Source: Spinacia oleracea
Lineage: Eukaryota; Streptophyta; Magnoliopsida; Caryophyllales; Amaranthaceae
Length of the DNA stretch: 64,000 nt
Assembly: GCF_020520425.1 (NCBI RefSeq)
Contig: NC_079492.1
Span: 72,655,671 to 72,719,670 of the forward strand
Reading direction: 5' to 3'
The translations under genes and the position numbers were made by a program. The notes under the pieces were generated by a model, which saw nothing but the letters and a program-made list of their open reading frames with translations, was not told the origin of the DNA and ran no database searches. Shown here piece by piece: positions 36,973 through 50,531 of this stretch. Position 1 is the first letter of the stretch, and each line of letters opens with the position of its first letter.

Positions 36973-39501
36973 GTGGTAACATGAGCCTAATGTATTCAAA
37001 GCATGAATTAGCAGGATTATTATTGTTTTTGCATCTGTCGAAAAATTTGGAATTTTTGTTGATTTTTCGGAATTTTTACGAATTATTGAATGAATTGCGT
37101 AATAATCAGGTGCGAAATAAAAAATGTTCGTTTTTTCGAGTTTTAAAACCTGAATCTAATGGAAAACAATTTTCTAAGATCAACTCATGAGAATAGAATT
37201 GCGAAAACAGGCCTCGAAGTATCGTTTTTTGGGCATTTTTGATAATTTTTCATTAAAAATTAAAAGTGTCGGACAGTAAATTCAATTAAAAGGTCGACCT
37301 AAACTACTCGGAATTACTTGAAATTTTGACACAATGTTGATAAGTACATTCTTGATCTATGGTAAAAATTTCAGATTTTTCCGATAAGTACAAACCCTAA
37401 TTTTGCCTTTCCCCAATTCGTAAAATTTGAAACCCTAATTGAATTTTAATTAATTTTGGTTTAATAATTCGGTTTTTTGGGAAAGGGGATATAATTTCAT
37501 GGGTCAGTGGCTAAGTTTTGAAAATGATTGGATTAAAATTTTGAATGGTTTCGTTAATTTTAATCGCACTTAAACCAAATTATTAAAATCTGAAATTTAA
37601 TTGTTTATGAACGATTTAAAGCTTCGGATTTTATTAATTAAAATTTCAAACTTTAAATGTTGATTCGTTCGTTCTTAAAAGTTTGAATATTGTTAGCCCT
37701 TGATTTAATAATTTTACGAAATTGGATTGTCGGTAAAGTTTATTGAATCGTTAAAAATCGTTGTTTTTCGAAAATGAAAATCGTAACATTTTGAAAAATA
37801 AAATTAATGCAAGTTCGTGAAATTAAATTTAATTTTAATTAAGTTGGTCCGTATCACGAACCAAAGGCACGAACACATGTGTGTGGTGGGCGTGTGGCTC
37901 GACGAGCCATGCGAGCTACCGTGCGCAATCGAGTCGCAGCGACGCGGGCAGCAGCATGCACGCTGTGTGCCGCGCGCGCTGGGCGAGAGGTCAAGGGCGT
38001 GTGTTGTGCGCATTGCAGGGCTCAAGCCCTTGCGATGTTGTAGCGATGCGCTACGACGAGTCGAGCAAGGCACGTAGGGCAGCAGCGATGCTGCGGGTAC
38101 GCGTGCATTGGCATCAGATGGGTGCGGGCTATGCTCGCATGCCTCGTTGGCCATGCGACGGCTGCGATGGCTGCGGGCTATGCTCGTGTGCCTCGTAGGC
38201 CACGCAATGCGAATGGGCTAGGCTTGGCACATGACAATTTTTTTTTGTTGGGCTTGACTTATTTGCATTAATTTGGGCTAACGGGATATTTAATTTAATA
38301 TTTTATTTGCTTGGGCCGGGCCGCGAGTTTTAATTTAATATTTCATAATTAATTATCCGGAATAATTATTGGTTTGAGTGGGAGCCACTAAATGAAATTA
38401 AAATGAAATAATTATTTTTTAATTATTTTCGTAGGTCGCATTATTTTAATTAAATTCAATTTTAATTAGAATAAATTCTAAGGATTAATAATTTGGAAAT
38501 TGATTAATCTTTTAGGACGTGTTTATGTGAACATGAATTTTAATTAATTCACGTAAATACTTGCATATTAATATGGGCCATTCGTTTTAGCATACGAATG
38601 GTGAATGCATAGAATATATATTTTATGTAATGCAGGTACTCCAAGTGACTAGTATGTCCAATTTAGGATAGTTAAATACGGTCTGCGTACCGTTCTATCT
38701 TTGAATGTAAAGTTTTAAATATGGTCTGGGTACCATGGAAATTTTGATGTAATTTATTATTTTCAAGTATTTCTAAGTTTAGAACTTTAAGTTAGCATTT
38801 GAACGAAGATTCAAGATGATGCCAAGCTAACAAGGAGGTGATGAAGATTGGATCCTTCAAGACAATATGTTTTGGGCCATACTAGATCACCATTTATTTA
38901 TGCACTTCTATATATATTATGCGTGAATGTATGAATGTATGTATGCTTTGCATGAACAGGTTGTTTCCTATGAATCGATTAGTTTTAAGTTCACTAAATA
39001 ATCGAACCAACATAGAAACAACTAGGTCCAAGTAATATTGAGTTTAAAAATTGCTTTCCAAATCAACACTTACAAAAATCTAGGGATCTAAGATAGTAGG
39101 TTTACGCTAAAGCGAGGTGCTATTTTAGTTGACTTAGGTGATAAGGCGTCCTAAAGGAGCACGTTGATTGTGGTTACAACTCAAACAACAATGGCATTAA
39201 GTTGTGGCAATGGGATAAATTATGGCATTAATTTATTAACCAAGAGTAATTTGGAGATTACTAGCAATAGGTTTTGCTTACCTGAAATCTTAAACTACTT
39301 AAGACATGCTAAAGCTGCTTAAGGATTTAGGACTTTTGGGGTCTTGGAATCGTTTCATTCATTTTGGACCATGTTTTTGCTTTTTGCATGAATGAAATGT
39401 TTTAATAGCTTTAATGATTACATGTTTTGCTTTTACTTCAAAGTCATTGAATTGTATGAATGGTTATTTATTGCAAATTCTTTTCGATTGTAATAATCAA
39501 A
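36973..39501 (+). other. Long untranslated leader of copia element A
   Basis: About 2.5 kb between LTR1 and the gag start. It is AT-rich except for a GC-rich block at about 37862-38220. Frames of 86-116 codons in that block overlap on both strands and lack domains. Two ATGGTCTGCGTACCAT-like sites lie at 38677-38692 and 38721-38736. The same order of landmarks is found in elements B and C, so the long leader is a family trait. Confidence 0.6.
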
Positions 39502-42500
39502 ATGGTCGCAAACATAACAACAATCATATCATCTTAAATTCTGGATGTCGAGTTAGACTTGACTAATTTTCTTGAATGGAAAGAGAAACTTGTAGAAGTT
39601 TTGAAAGTTAATGGCATACACTATGTCATTGAACAACCTTTCCCTAGCTATGATGCGCGAGGCATGACTCCTGAAAGGTACAGAAGTTGGGCACTTCACA
39701 AGTACCTTGTCACGGAGTTCATCCTTAAGTCTATCCCTTAGAGTTGGAGAGGGAGGTTCATTACTTTTGAACCTCAAGCTCTCCTAAGTAGCCTCGAGGA
39801 TAAGTGTGCGGGTTTTCGACCCTTGTGCCAAACTGGTGGCAATGGGGTTGACGAATTGGCTAATTCGATGAGCGATCTCAAGCTCGTAACCCCACGCAAG
39901 TCGTGCGTAGAAATCGAACTTCTAGAGGCACAAAGGCGCATTTACTCTGTCAAGATGGACAAAAACACATCTATTCGGTCTCATGTGGATATGATGTGTG
40001 GATTATTTTTCACAATTGAGAGACTTGGTGGTTCCATCAAAGAGTCGGTAGCTATTGCACTAGTGCTGAAATCTCTTCATAAGGATTATGAGGGTTTCAA
40101 GATGCACTATCTCTTTCATCAGAAAGAGAGAACATTTTGTGAACTTGTGGAATTACTCGTGAAATGCAAGAAAATCCTTAAGTTCAATCAAGACCCTTTG
40201 AATGTGAGGTGCACTAAATTCAAGAGAGTAGGCAAGGGGAAGAAAAGCAAGGCTGCATCTTCGTCCACTCCCGGAGGGCATCTGGCGCCTTCCAAGAGCA
40301 AGATGAAGAGGAATGCTTCTCCTTCTACATCGCAATGCTGCAATCGTAATGAAATTGGTCATTACAAGCGGGATTGCCCCAAACAAAAGGAAGGGAAGAA
40401 GGACGGAAACGTTGCTTCTACTTCAGGTATATATGTTATACATTGTAATCTTGCTAATTCTACTTCTTGGGTATTAGATACTGGTTGTGGCTCACACTTA
40501 TGTTCCAATTCACAAGGACTAAGGAGAAGTAGAAGGCTTGATAAAGGCGAGATGGATCTACGCGTGGGAAATGGAGCACGGATTGCTGCATGAGCCGTAG
40601 GATCTTATTTTATTTCTTTGCCTAGTGGGTTTGTTTTGGAACTAGAAAACTGTTACTACGTTCCTAGTATCACCAGAAACATTATTTCCGTTTCAAGTTT
40701 GGATTCTAAAGGTTTTAGTTTTCAATTTAAAGACAATAGTTGTTCTTTTTCTTTGAATGGAATGTTTTATGGTTCAGCACAACAAGAAAACGGTCTTTAT
40801 GTGCTAGATACGAGCAAGCCCATTTATAACATAAATACCAAAAAGGCAAAAATTGGTGATTCGGATCTCACATTTCTGTGGCATTGTCGATTAGGCCATA
40901 TAAACTTAAAGCGCATGGAATTACTTCAATGGAAAGGAATTCTAGAATCATTCGACTTAGAGAAGATTGATCAATGCGAATCTTGTTTACTTGGCTAAAT
41001 GACAAAGCAACCTTTCTCAAAGGTGGGAGAAAGAGCAAGCAAACTACTAGGGCTAATACATTCGGACATATGTGGGCATATGAGTACGAAAGCTAGAGGT
41101 GAGTTCAGCTATTTCATAACGTTTACGGACGATTTCAGTAGATATGGCTATATTTACTTAATGAAGCACAAGTCTGAATCGTTTTAGAAATTCAGAGAAT
41201 TTCAAAATGAAGCAGAGAATGAACATGGAAAGAAAATCAAACCTCTAAGATCGGATCGAGGAGGTGAATATCTTAGCCACGAGTTTGATGACCATCTAAA
41301 AGAATGCGGTATTCTTTCTGAATTGACTGCTCCGGGGACACCTCAATGGAATGGAGTGTCGGAACGGAGAAATAGGACCTTACTCGATATGGTCAGGTCA
41401 ATGATGGGTCAGGTCGAACTTCCTTAACACTTCTGGGGACATGCGTTGCAAACTGCAGCACTCACACTGAATCGTGCTCCGTCAAAAGCTGTTGAAAAGA
41501 CTCCATAAGAATTATGGACTGGGAAACTTCCAAAGTTGTCTTTTCTGAAGATTTGGGGTTGCGAAGCATATGTCAAGCGATTAATTTCGGACAAGCTACA
41601 ACCTAAATCTGACAAATGTTTCTTCGTTGGGTATCCAAAAGAAACCATGGGGTATTATTTCTACAACAAGTCAGACAACAAGGTATTCGTTGCTCGTGAC
41701 GGTGTCTTTTTGGAAAGAAATCATATTTCCAAATTGACAAGTGGGAGAATAATAGACCTCGAAGAAATTCGAGACGAACAACGAACTCAGAACTCTTTAG
41801 AAGCAGTTCAGGTTGATGAACCTCCAAGGTCTTTAGAGGAGCCAGTGGGAGTAGTTCCTCAAATTGTTTTTGCCCCTCGTAGGTCAAATAGAACTATTTT
41901 TCAGCCGGATAGATGGACAGGCGTCATCTTGACTGAAAACTTAGACGTTCTCATATTGGATAGTGATGAACCTATGACTTACAAGAAAGCTATGACAAGC
42001 CCAAGCTCCACTAAATGGTTAGAGGCCATGCAATCTGAAATAGACTCCATGTCTGAAAATCAAATCTGGGATTTGGTTGATTTGCCGGATGGGTTCACAC
42101 CTATCGGATGCAAATGGGTCTTCAAGTTGAAGAAAGACAAAGATGGAATTGTATACATATACAAGGCTAGATTGGTAGCAAAAGGTTACAGGCAAGTTCA
42201 CGGCGTTGACTACGATGAAACCTTTTCTCCATTCGCGATGCTTAAGTCTATTCGGATAATCCTTGCGATTGTCGCTTTCATGACTATGAAATATGGCAAA
42301 TGGATGTCAAAACTGCCTTCTTGAACGGTGTTCTTAAAGAGACCGTGTTCATGACACAGCCGGAGGGTTTTGTCGATCAAAAGAATCAAGGAAAGGTATG
42401 CAAGCTTAAGAAGTCCATCTACGAACTAAAGCAGGCATCAAGGAGTTGGAATAAACGATTTGATGAAGCAGTCAATAAGTTTGGCTTCATCAAGAATCAG

Positions 42501-43547
42501 GACGAATCTTGTGTATACAAGAAGGTCAGTGGGAGTAAAATTGCATTCCTAGTCTTGTATGTTGACGACATACTGCTTATTGGAAACGACATTCCTATGT
42601 TGGAGTCCGTAAAGACTTGGCTCAGGAAGTGTTTCTCAATGATGGACTTAGGAGAGGCACAGTACATATTGGGCATCAAGATATATAGGGATAGATCTAA
42701 GAAGATGATTGGACTAAGCCAAAGCACTTACATTAACAAAGTTCTAGCTGGGTTAAATATGATGGAAGCCAAGAGAGGCCATCTACCCATGTCACATGGC
42801 ATATATCTAAGCAAGAATCAGTGTCCCAAAACATCTGATGAGCGTAGAAAGATGAGTGGAATTCCATACGCTTCGGCTATTGGATCCATCATGTATGTTA
42901 TGATTTGTACAAGGCCGGATGTTTTGTTCGCGCTCAGTGCAACGAGCAGGTACCAGTCAAAACCAGGTGAGGCGCATTAGACTGCTGCCAAGAACATCCT
43001 AAAGTACCTGAAAATGACTAAGGATCAGTTTCTGGTTTATGGTGGTACAGATGAATTGATTGTTAAGGGCTATACGGACGCAAGCTTTCAAACCGACATA
43101 GATGATTTTAGATCACAGTCTGGGTTTGTGTTCTGCCTCAACGGCGGAGCAGTAAGCTGGAAAAGTGCTAAGCAAAGCACTATTGCGAATTCTACAACCG
43201 AAGCCGAGTACATTGTTGCCTCAGAAGCAGCAAAGGAAGCTGTTTGGATTCGGAAGTTCGTCGAAGAACTTGGTGTTGTCCCCTCCATTAAAGGACCAGT
43301 GGCTTTGTATTGCGACAATAGAGGAGCCATTGCCCAGGAAACGGAGCCTAGGAGCCACCAGAAGTCCATGCACATACTGTGGCGATTTCATATACTTCGA
43401 GAGATCGTTGAAAGAAAGGAAATCGAGATTTTCAAGGTTGGAACTGACGACAACGTCGCGGATCCATTGACTAAATCGTTGCCACAAGTGAAACACAACG
43501 CACATGTAGCAACCATGGGAATCAAGCATGTTGGAGAATGGCTTTGA
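39502..43547 (+). pseudogene. Copia gag-pol polyprotein, element A (degenerate)
   Basis: Gag begins MVANITTIISS at 39502 and has early stops (about 39537, 39739). The zinc knuckle near 40335-40380 is damaged (CCNRNEIGHYKRDC lacks its second Cys). Protease motif WVLDTGCGSHLC follows at about 40468-40503. The GAG-pre-integrase segment (WHCRLGH) and the DDE integrase (LRSDRGGEY; SERRNRTLLD) carry stops at about 40996, 41185, 41425 and 41506. Reverse transcriptase has CKWVFKLKKDKDG and YVDDILLIGND, with a frameshift near 42290-42300 before MDVKTAFLNG and a stop near 42978. RNase H has TDASF, TEAEY and VADPLTK and ends at 43547. The domain order PR-INT-RT-RH defines Ty1/copia. Motif style suggests the Tork/Angela group, not tested. 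Confidence 0.93.
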
Positions 43548-44080
43548 TTTTCTAAGTTTTGTTTTAGAACATCTGTTAGATCTATGTTTAAAACAATTGG
43601 TTTAACCATTTCATAATTATGAAATTTATTTATTTCATATTCATTTAATTGTGGTTTAGAATTAAATGATAAGTCCATGTGATTCATCATTCGAATGGGA
43701 TGTCAAGATGGATTCTTTGACAAAGAAACACCCATAAGTGAACTTGAATATTGAAGTCACAAAGGATCCCTAATCCAGGTCATTGAAAGGTGGACAACCA
43801 ATGACTAATGAAGATTAGATTGCAAGTAGATTACTTAGTTCTGTTTCTTGAACTAGAGTGATTGGATGTCAGAATCTTTTGCATAGATACTTATTGGATC
43901 TTGTATCGGATTGACCATGAGAATGCTTTAAGAGATTAAAGTCATGTCATAGGTAGTTCTCATTAATGGTGATTAGAACTGTTCCTCAAAACATGAGCGA
44001 TTATGTCTTCTCGTTTGAGAATTAATTCGCTTTGATACTAGCTAAACGTCGCACCGTAAAAGGAGGCTATAAAAGCAGTT
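43548..44080 (+). other. 3' non-coding region of copia A, polypurine tract lost
   Basis: Homologous to 59707-60175 and 61500-61976. Compared with element D, the sequence jumps from AAAAGCAGTT to AATTCAGTGAG inside the LTR, so the PPT and the first ~70 bp of LTR2 are deleted. Confidence 0.65.
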
Positions 44081-45022
44081 AATTCAGTGAGATCAAGTGA
44101 TCGGAACAGCTAGCTGGAGCAATGCATCCGATCAGTGAGTTCTAATGGATATTGAACTCACAACTTACTCTTGACTGAACCTACAAGGTCACACCAATGA
44201 CACGTAACAGATCATCAGATTAAATGAATCGGAAATTCATTTAATAGCTTTTCGGGATTTAAGTTGGAAACGTATTATACGATACGACCTTGCATCGGAA
44301 TCGTATATCGTATCCCGAATATTCGTAAGCTAGGCGAAACGAATAAATCTTATCTTACGACGGTGATTCGTCGTATACTAAACGATAAATAAATATATCG
44401 AAAATATATTTAATCGTGATTACGAGGAGCGGCCCACGAGCCGAGTGCACGAAGCACTCGAGGCCCATGGGCACGCACTAGGCAAGCAAGCAAGGGCCAA
44501 GGAAACACAACAGCGTTGGCCCATGGCCGAGCAAAGCTGCGTGTGTGCGCGCGGGCCGAAGCAGCAACACAGCCACAGCAGCGAGGCCCATGGCCCAGCT
44601 CGCTGTGCTTGTCTCACGCGGGGCTTGATAGCCGACCTTGCCTCAAGGCTTGGTCGGTTAGTAAGGTTATGTAAATAACCTTAAAACCTAATTTACAACT
44701 TAGCACAATCACAATTCAGATTACACACAAACCTAGGAGAAAACAGAGAACCCTAATTCTCTCTGTGCCTCCATAGTGTGTTCATCCCAAAAGAAAAAGT
44801 ATCTTGATCAATTGTCCAAGCTACGATAATCAAGAAGGATCTGAACGTGTCGGTGAACCAAGTAGAGGAACGACAAGTGGAGTTCTTTGTTCGTGTTCGT
44901 TGACATATTATTGTGGAAAACACACTTCGAATGTAAGTTTGCTTAATCTGTGCTTTATACATGTTTCCTGGCTTTGGGGATTGTCCCGCACATGTTATTA
45001 TGTTTAACTGTATTCCCCTACA
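44081..45022 (+). repeat. Copia LTR2, shared by elements A and B, 5' end missing
   Basis: Corresponds to LTR3 from about its base 72 onward and ends TATTCCCCTACA. It serves as A's 3' LTR and, in position, as B's 5' LTR: the sequence to the right is B's leader without a clear PBS. From TTGGAAACG onward it is nearly identical to LTR1. Confidence 0.8.
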
Positions 45023-47200
45023 GTTTTTCAACTTTTGTGACCCTAATCTGATTTAAAACGATTTTCTAAGATCAACTCATGTGAACAGAATTGCAAAAAC
45101 AGGCCTCGAAGTGGTGTTTTTTGGGCGTTTTTGTTAATTTTCGAATTAAAATTAAAAGTGTCGGAAAGTTTTTCAATTAAAAGGTCGACCTAAAAAACTC
45201 GGAATTGATTGAAATTTTGACACGATGTTGCTGGGTACATTATTGATCTATGGTAAAATTTCAGATTTTTCCGATAAGTATAAACCCTAATTTTGCTTTC
45301 CCCAAATTCGTAAACTTTAGTTCCCTAATTGATTTTTAAATAATTTAGATCTAATAATTCGGTTAATTGGGAAAGGGAATATAATTTCAAAGGTCAGTGG
45401 CTAATTTTAAAAATTATTGGATTAAAATTTTGAATGGTTTCGTTAATTTTAATCGCACTTAAACCAAATTATTAAAATCTGAAATTTAAATGTTTAAGAA
45501 CGATTTAAAGTTTTGGATTTTATTATTTAAAAGTTCAAATTTTAGGTTGAATCGTTCGGTCTTAAAATTTGAATAATGTTAGCTTTGATTTAATATTTTA
45601 CGAAATTGGATTGTCGTTAAATTAATTAAATTGTAAAAACCGTTGTTTTTTCGTAAATAAAAATCGTAACTTTTTATGAAAAATAACATGAATGCAAACG
45701 TTCGTGAAATTAATTTTTTTTAAATTAAGTTGGTCCGTAGTACGAACCAAAGGAACCAACACAAGGGTGGGGTGGACGTGTGGCTCATCGAGCCACGTCG
45801 GCTGCCGCATCAGTGCCGAGCCGCAGCGACGCGGGCATCAGCATGGGCATTGCTTGTGTGCCCCGTAGGCCACACATTGCTGCGATGGGCTGGGCACAAG
45901 CCTAGCCCGAGCAAGCACGTAAACATTTTTTTAAATTTGTTTATTTCGTTGGGCTTGACCATGTTTGCTTTAATTTGGGCTAACGGGATATTTAATTTAA
46001 TACTTTATTTACTGGGGCTAGGCCGCGAGTTTTAATTTAATATTTAATAATTAATTATACGGAATAATTATTGGTTTGAGTGGGAGCCACTAAATAAAAT
46101 TAAAATGAAATAATTAATTATAATTATTTTTCGTAGGTCAATTATTTTAATTAAATTCAATTTTAATTAGAATAAAGTCTAAGGATTAATAATTTGGAAA
46201 TTGATTAATCTTTTAGGACGCGTTTATGTGAACGTGAATTTTAATTGATTCACGTAAATACTTGCATTATTATCTTGGGCCATTCGTTTTAGCATACGAA
46301 TGGTTCAATGCATAGAATATATATTTTATGTAATGCAGGTACTCTAAGTGACTAGTATGGCCATTTAGGATAGTTAAATACGGTCTGCGAACCATTCTAT
46401 CTTTGAATGTAATGTTTTAAATATGGTCTATTTACCATGGAAATTTTGATGTAATTTTATTATTTTCAAGTATTTCTAAGTTTAAAACTTTAAGTTAGCA
46501 ATTTAACGAAGATTAAAGATGATGCCAAGCCAACAAGATGGTGATGAAGATTGGATGCTTCAAGGCAAGATGTTTTGGGCCATAATAGTTCACCATTTTA
46601 TTTATGCATTTGATACATATATATTATGCTTGAATGTATGAATGTATACTTTGCATGAATAGGTTGTTTTGTATGACTCGATTAGATTAAGTTCACTAAA
46701 TAATCGAACCAACATAGAAACAACTAGGTCCAAAGCAATATTCAGTTTAAAAATTTCCTTCCAAATCAAGCACTTACAAAAATCTAAGGACCTAACGTAG
46801 TAGGTTTACGCCAAAGCGAGGTGCTATATTAGTTGACTTAGACGGTAAGGCGTCCCAATGGAGCATGTTGATTGTGGTTTCAACTTGAACAACAATGGCA
46901 TTATGTTGTGGCAATGAGATAAATTATGGTATTAATTTATTAACCAAGAGTAATTTGGAGATTAGTAGCAATAGGTTTTGCTTACCTAGAATCTTAAACT
47001 ACTTAAGACATGCCAAAGCTGCTTAAGGATTTAGGACTTTTAGGGTCTTGGAATCGTTTCATTCATTTTTTGACCATGTTTTACTTTTGCATGAATCCAA
47101 TGTTTAATAGGTTTAATGATTGCATGTTAGCTATTATTTCAAAGTTATTAAAGTTATGAATGGTTATTTATTGCGAATTGTTTTCAAATGTAGTAATGAA
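45023..47200 (+). other. Untranslated leader of copia element B
   Basis: Homologous to A's leader from about 37140 on; the first part including the PBS is missing. It has a shorter GC-rich block (about 45770-45930) and the paired ATGGTCTGCG..ACCAT-like sites at 46379-46394 and 46423-46438. No gene seen. Confidence 0.6.
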
Positions 47201-48820
47201 GTGGCCGCAAACATAACAACAATCATATCATCTGAAATTCGGGATGTCGTGTTGAACTTGACTAACTTTCTTGAATGGGAAAGGAAACTTATCCAAGTTT
47301 TAAAAGTTCATGACATGCACTATGTCATTGAACAACCTTTTCATATCTATGATGCGTAGGGCATGACTCCAGAAAGGTATAAAAGTTGGGCACTTCACAA
47401 GTACCTTGTCACGGAGTTTATGCTAAAGTCTATACCTGAAAGTTGGAGAGGGAGGTTCATTACTTTTGAGCCTCATGCTCTCCTAAGTCGTCTTGGGGAT
47501 AGGTGTCGTGCGAGGTTTCAACCCAAGTGCCAAACTGGTGGCAAAAGAGTTGATGAATTGGCTAATTCAATGAGAGATCTCAAACTCATTACCCCACACA
47601 AGTCGTGCCTAGAGAACAAGCTTCTAGAGGCCCAAAAGCGCATTTACTCAATCAAGATGGACAAAAACACACCAATTCGGTCTCATATGGATATGATGTC
47701 TTGATTATTTTTCACAATCGAGAGACTTGGTGGTTCCGTCAAAGAGTCGATAGCTATTGCACTAGTGCTGAATTCTCTTCATAGGGATTATGAGGGGTTT
47801 AAGATGCAGTATCTCTTTAATCAGAAAGAGAGCACATTCTGTGAACTTGTGGAATTGCTCGAGAAATTCGATAGAATCCTTAAGTTCAAGCAAGACCCTT
47901 TGAATGCGAGGTGCACCAAATTCAAGAAAGTGTGCAAGGGGAAGATAAGCAAGGCTGGATCTTCATCCACTCTCGAAGGGCAACTGGCGCCTTCCAAGAG
48001 CAAGATGAGGAAGAATGCTTCTCCTTTAACATCGCAATGCTTCAATTTTAATGAAATTGGTCATTACAAGCGAGATTGCCCTAAACTAAAGGAAGAGAAG
48101 AAGGACGGAAGCTTTGCTTCTCCTTCAGGTATGTATGTTATACATTGTAATCTTGCTAATTCTACTTCTTGGGTATTAGATACTGGTTGTGGCTCACACT
48201 TATGTTCCAATTCGCAGGGACTAAGGAGAAGAAGAAGGCCTGATAAAGGCGAGATGGATCTACGCGTGGAAAATGGAGCACAGATTGCTGCATTAGCCGT
48301 AGGATCTTATTTTATTTCTTTTCCTAGTGGTTTTGTTTTGGAACTAGAAAACTGTTACTATGTTCCTAGTATCACCAGAAATATTACTTCCTTTTCAAGT
48401 TTGGATTGTTCTTTTGCTTTAAATGGAATGTTTTATGGTTCAGCACAACAAGAAAATAGTCTATATGTGGTAGATACGAGCAAACACATTTATAACATAA
48501 ATACTAAAAAGGCTAAAACTGGTGATTCGGATCTCACATTTCTGTGGCATTATCGATTAGGCCATATAAACACAAAGCGCATGGAATTTCTTCAGCGAAA
48601 GGGAATTCTAGAATCATTCGACTTAGAGAAGATTGATCAATGCGAATCTTCTTTACTTGGCAAAATGACAAAGCAACCTTTCTCAAAGGTGGGAAAAAAA
48701 GCAAGCGAACTACTAGGGCTAATACATACGGACGTATGTGGGCCTATGAGTACGAAAGCTAGAGGTGAGTTCAGCTATTTCATAACGTTTACGGAAGATT
48801 TCAGTAGATATGGCTATATT
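47201..48820 (+). pseudogene. Copia gag-pol, element B, cut off in the integrase
   Basis: The ancestral gag start appears as GTG at 47201 (ATG in A). Stops lie near 47357 and 47702. The zinc knuckle (CFNFNEIGHYKRDC) lacks its second Cys. From 47765 a long open stretch covers late gag, protease (WVLDTGCGSHLC) and the GAG-pre-integrase domain (WHYRLGH, His present but usual Cys changed to Tyr) to the first integrase Asp (HTDVCGP). The frame ends at 48820 in SRYGY because element C starts at 48821. The rest of integrase, RT and RNase H are absent. Confidence 0.9.
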
Positions 48821-49672
48821 TGTTAGGTTATGAAAAATATAAAGCATATATATTTCATGCGGAAAAACCATAAAGCCAGGAATCCAAATTAATTGCCATA
48901 TAACAATTAGCATAATTTAGGATACATACTTATGTAGCGTGCCCTCCCTAGCTGCTCCCGAACCGAACAAGAACAATTTTAGGACTCCAAGTATAGTCCC
49001 TCCTTAGATAGTCCATAGCACGTTCGGATCCGCCTTAGATTTAATTAACTAGAATTCAACCTAAGGTTTTAAGTTATTCGAATATGTTTTGTGGCAAATT
49101 ATTAACTTTAGTTTTAACCTTATAACTATATGAATACTTGAATTCACGTGTTACAAATTGTGAATGCCATCACCTATTCCGACAATATTTCCGTTTCCGG
49201 CAATATTTCCGATTCCGGCAATATTTCCATTTCCGATAATATTTTCCGATATGTACCATGTTTCCGTTTACGACAACATCTACGACTTGGATAATATTAA
49301 TATTTTCGATACGATCAATATTTCCGTTTTGGCAATATCATCGTTTCCGGAGTATTCATAATTTGCCTTTTGACGATTTCAGTTCCCACTGGAACCGAGA
49401 TCCGTCGATTCCGAATATCCATAAATGGAGTATTTAATTCACTTAAATACTTGATCCGTTCATGTACTATTTGCGTGACCCTACGGGTTCAGTCAAGAGT
49501 AAGTTGTGGATTAATATTATTAATTCCACTTGAACTGAAGCGGCCTCTAGCTAGGCATACAGTTAACTTGATCTCACTGAATTATTAACTTGTATAATTA
49601 ATTAATAGTGAACCACATTTATTAGACTGTATCATTGAATGCATACTTGGACCAAGGGCATTATTTCCTTCA
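48821..49672 (-). repeat. 3' LTR of copia element C
   Basis: 852 bp; the minus strand starts TGAAGGAAATAATGCCC and ends TCATAACCTAACA. It contains an 18 bp tandem repeat (49179-49250) and extra sequence around 49060-49165 that the 5' LTR lacks. Confidence 0.85.
49179..49250. repeat. 18 bp tandem repeat in element C's 3' LTR
   Basis: About four units of CCGGCAATATTTCCGATT type (49179-49196, 49197-49214, 49215-49232 and a diverged fourth). More degraded FFCC-like echoes (TTTCCG, AATATT) continue to about 49350. Confidence 0.85.
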
Positions 49673-50531
49673 GTCTCCCACTTGTCCTTAGGGACAAGTG
49701 TGCATTTCCTAATTCCTTTGTCGCTTGATGCTTTCTCATGAACATAAGGTAAGAGTTGTCATCCTTATTATGTCCAGAGGTATTTCAAGTTTCAGAGTTC
49801 AACTGATCAAATAAACAGATAATAATAGCTTATGATTCATCTGAGCACGACCATGCATTTTACAGTTTCCAGCTCTCCGAGTGGCCTTGTACAACTTTCA
49901 GCATCTCATCCCAATTTATGGGAGGACAATACCAATCTTGCGATCTTGAGATTAGACTTCATTTGATAGGTGATTACCCGAGCGTTGCCGTTATAGCCTC
50001 CTTTTACGGTGCGACGGTTGACAACGTCAAAGTAAGCAGTTCTCAAACAAGTAATCTCAAATCACTCAGGTATTGAGGATTAGTGTCTAATAATTTTAAT
50101 GAAATTTACTTATGACATAATTTCATCTCTTACAGTAAAGTTTCATAGGTCTTTCCGATACTAGTCTTTCCAAAGTAAGCATCTATGCAAATGATTGCGA
50201 CATTTCCATGTCCACATAGTTCAAGAAGCAGAACTACTAGTCATCTTGCATTCTAGTCGTCTAGCATTTTCTATGCGTCCATCTTTATAGAAAACTCCGA
50301 CAAGGGACAATTTTCAACTTTTGACATTCAAGTTCACTTGATAGACATTTCTTAGTCACAGGACTGGTCCTGACAGTCTATCTTGAATATATCGTGAAAT
50401 TGAAGGGACTCATCATTTAATAAACCACAAATTTAATGGAAAAATGAATTTTATTCATTTATATGAATGGTTAACCAATAACGTTTTACAAAGTATTAAA
50501 CTCTAAAACTTTAAAATATTAAATAAGGACA
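49673..50531 (-). other. Polypurine tract and 3' non-coding region of element C
   Basis: The minus strand reads TAAGGACAAGTGGGAGAC directly before the LTR's TGAAGG (PPT at about 49673-49690). The rest is non-coding and partly matches the 3' regions of A and D (e.g. the block with CCTCCTTTTACGGTGCGACG near 49998-50020). Confidence 0.7.

Noticed and set aside
37804-38198. Frames of 86-116 codons in element A's leader
   Set aside because: Same reason: a GC-rich island with open frames on both strands and no domain.
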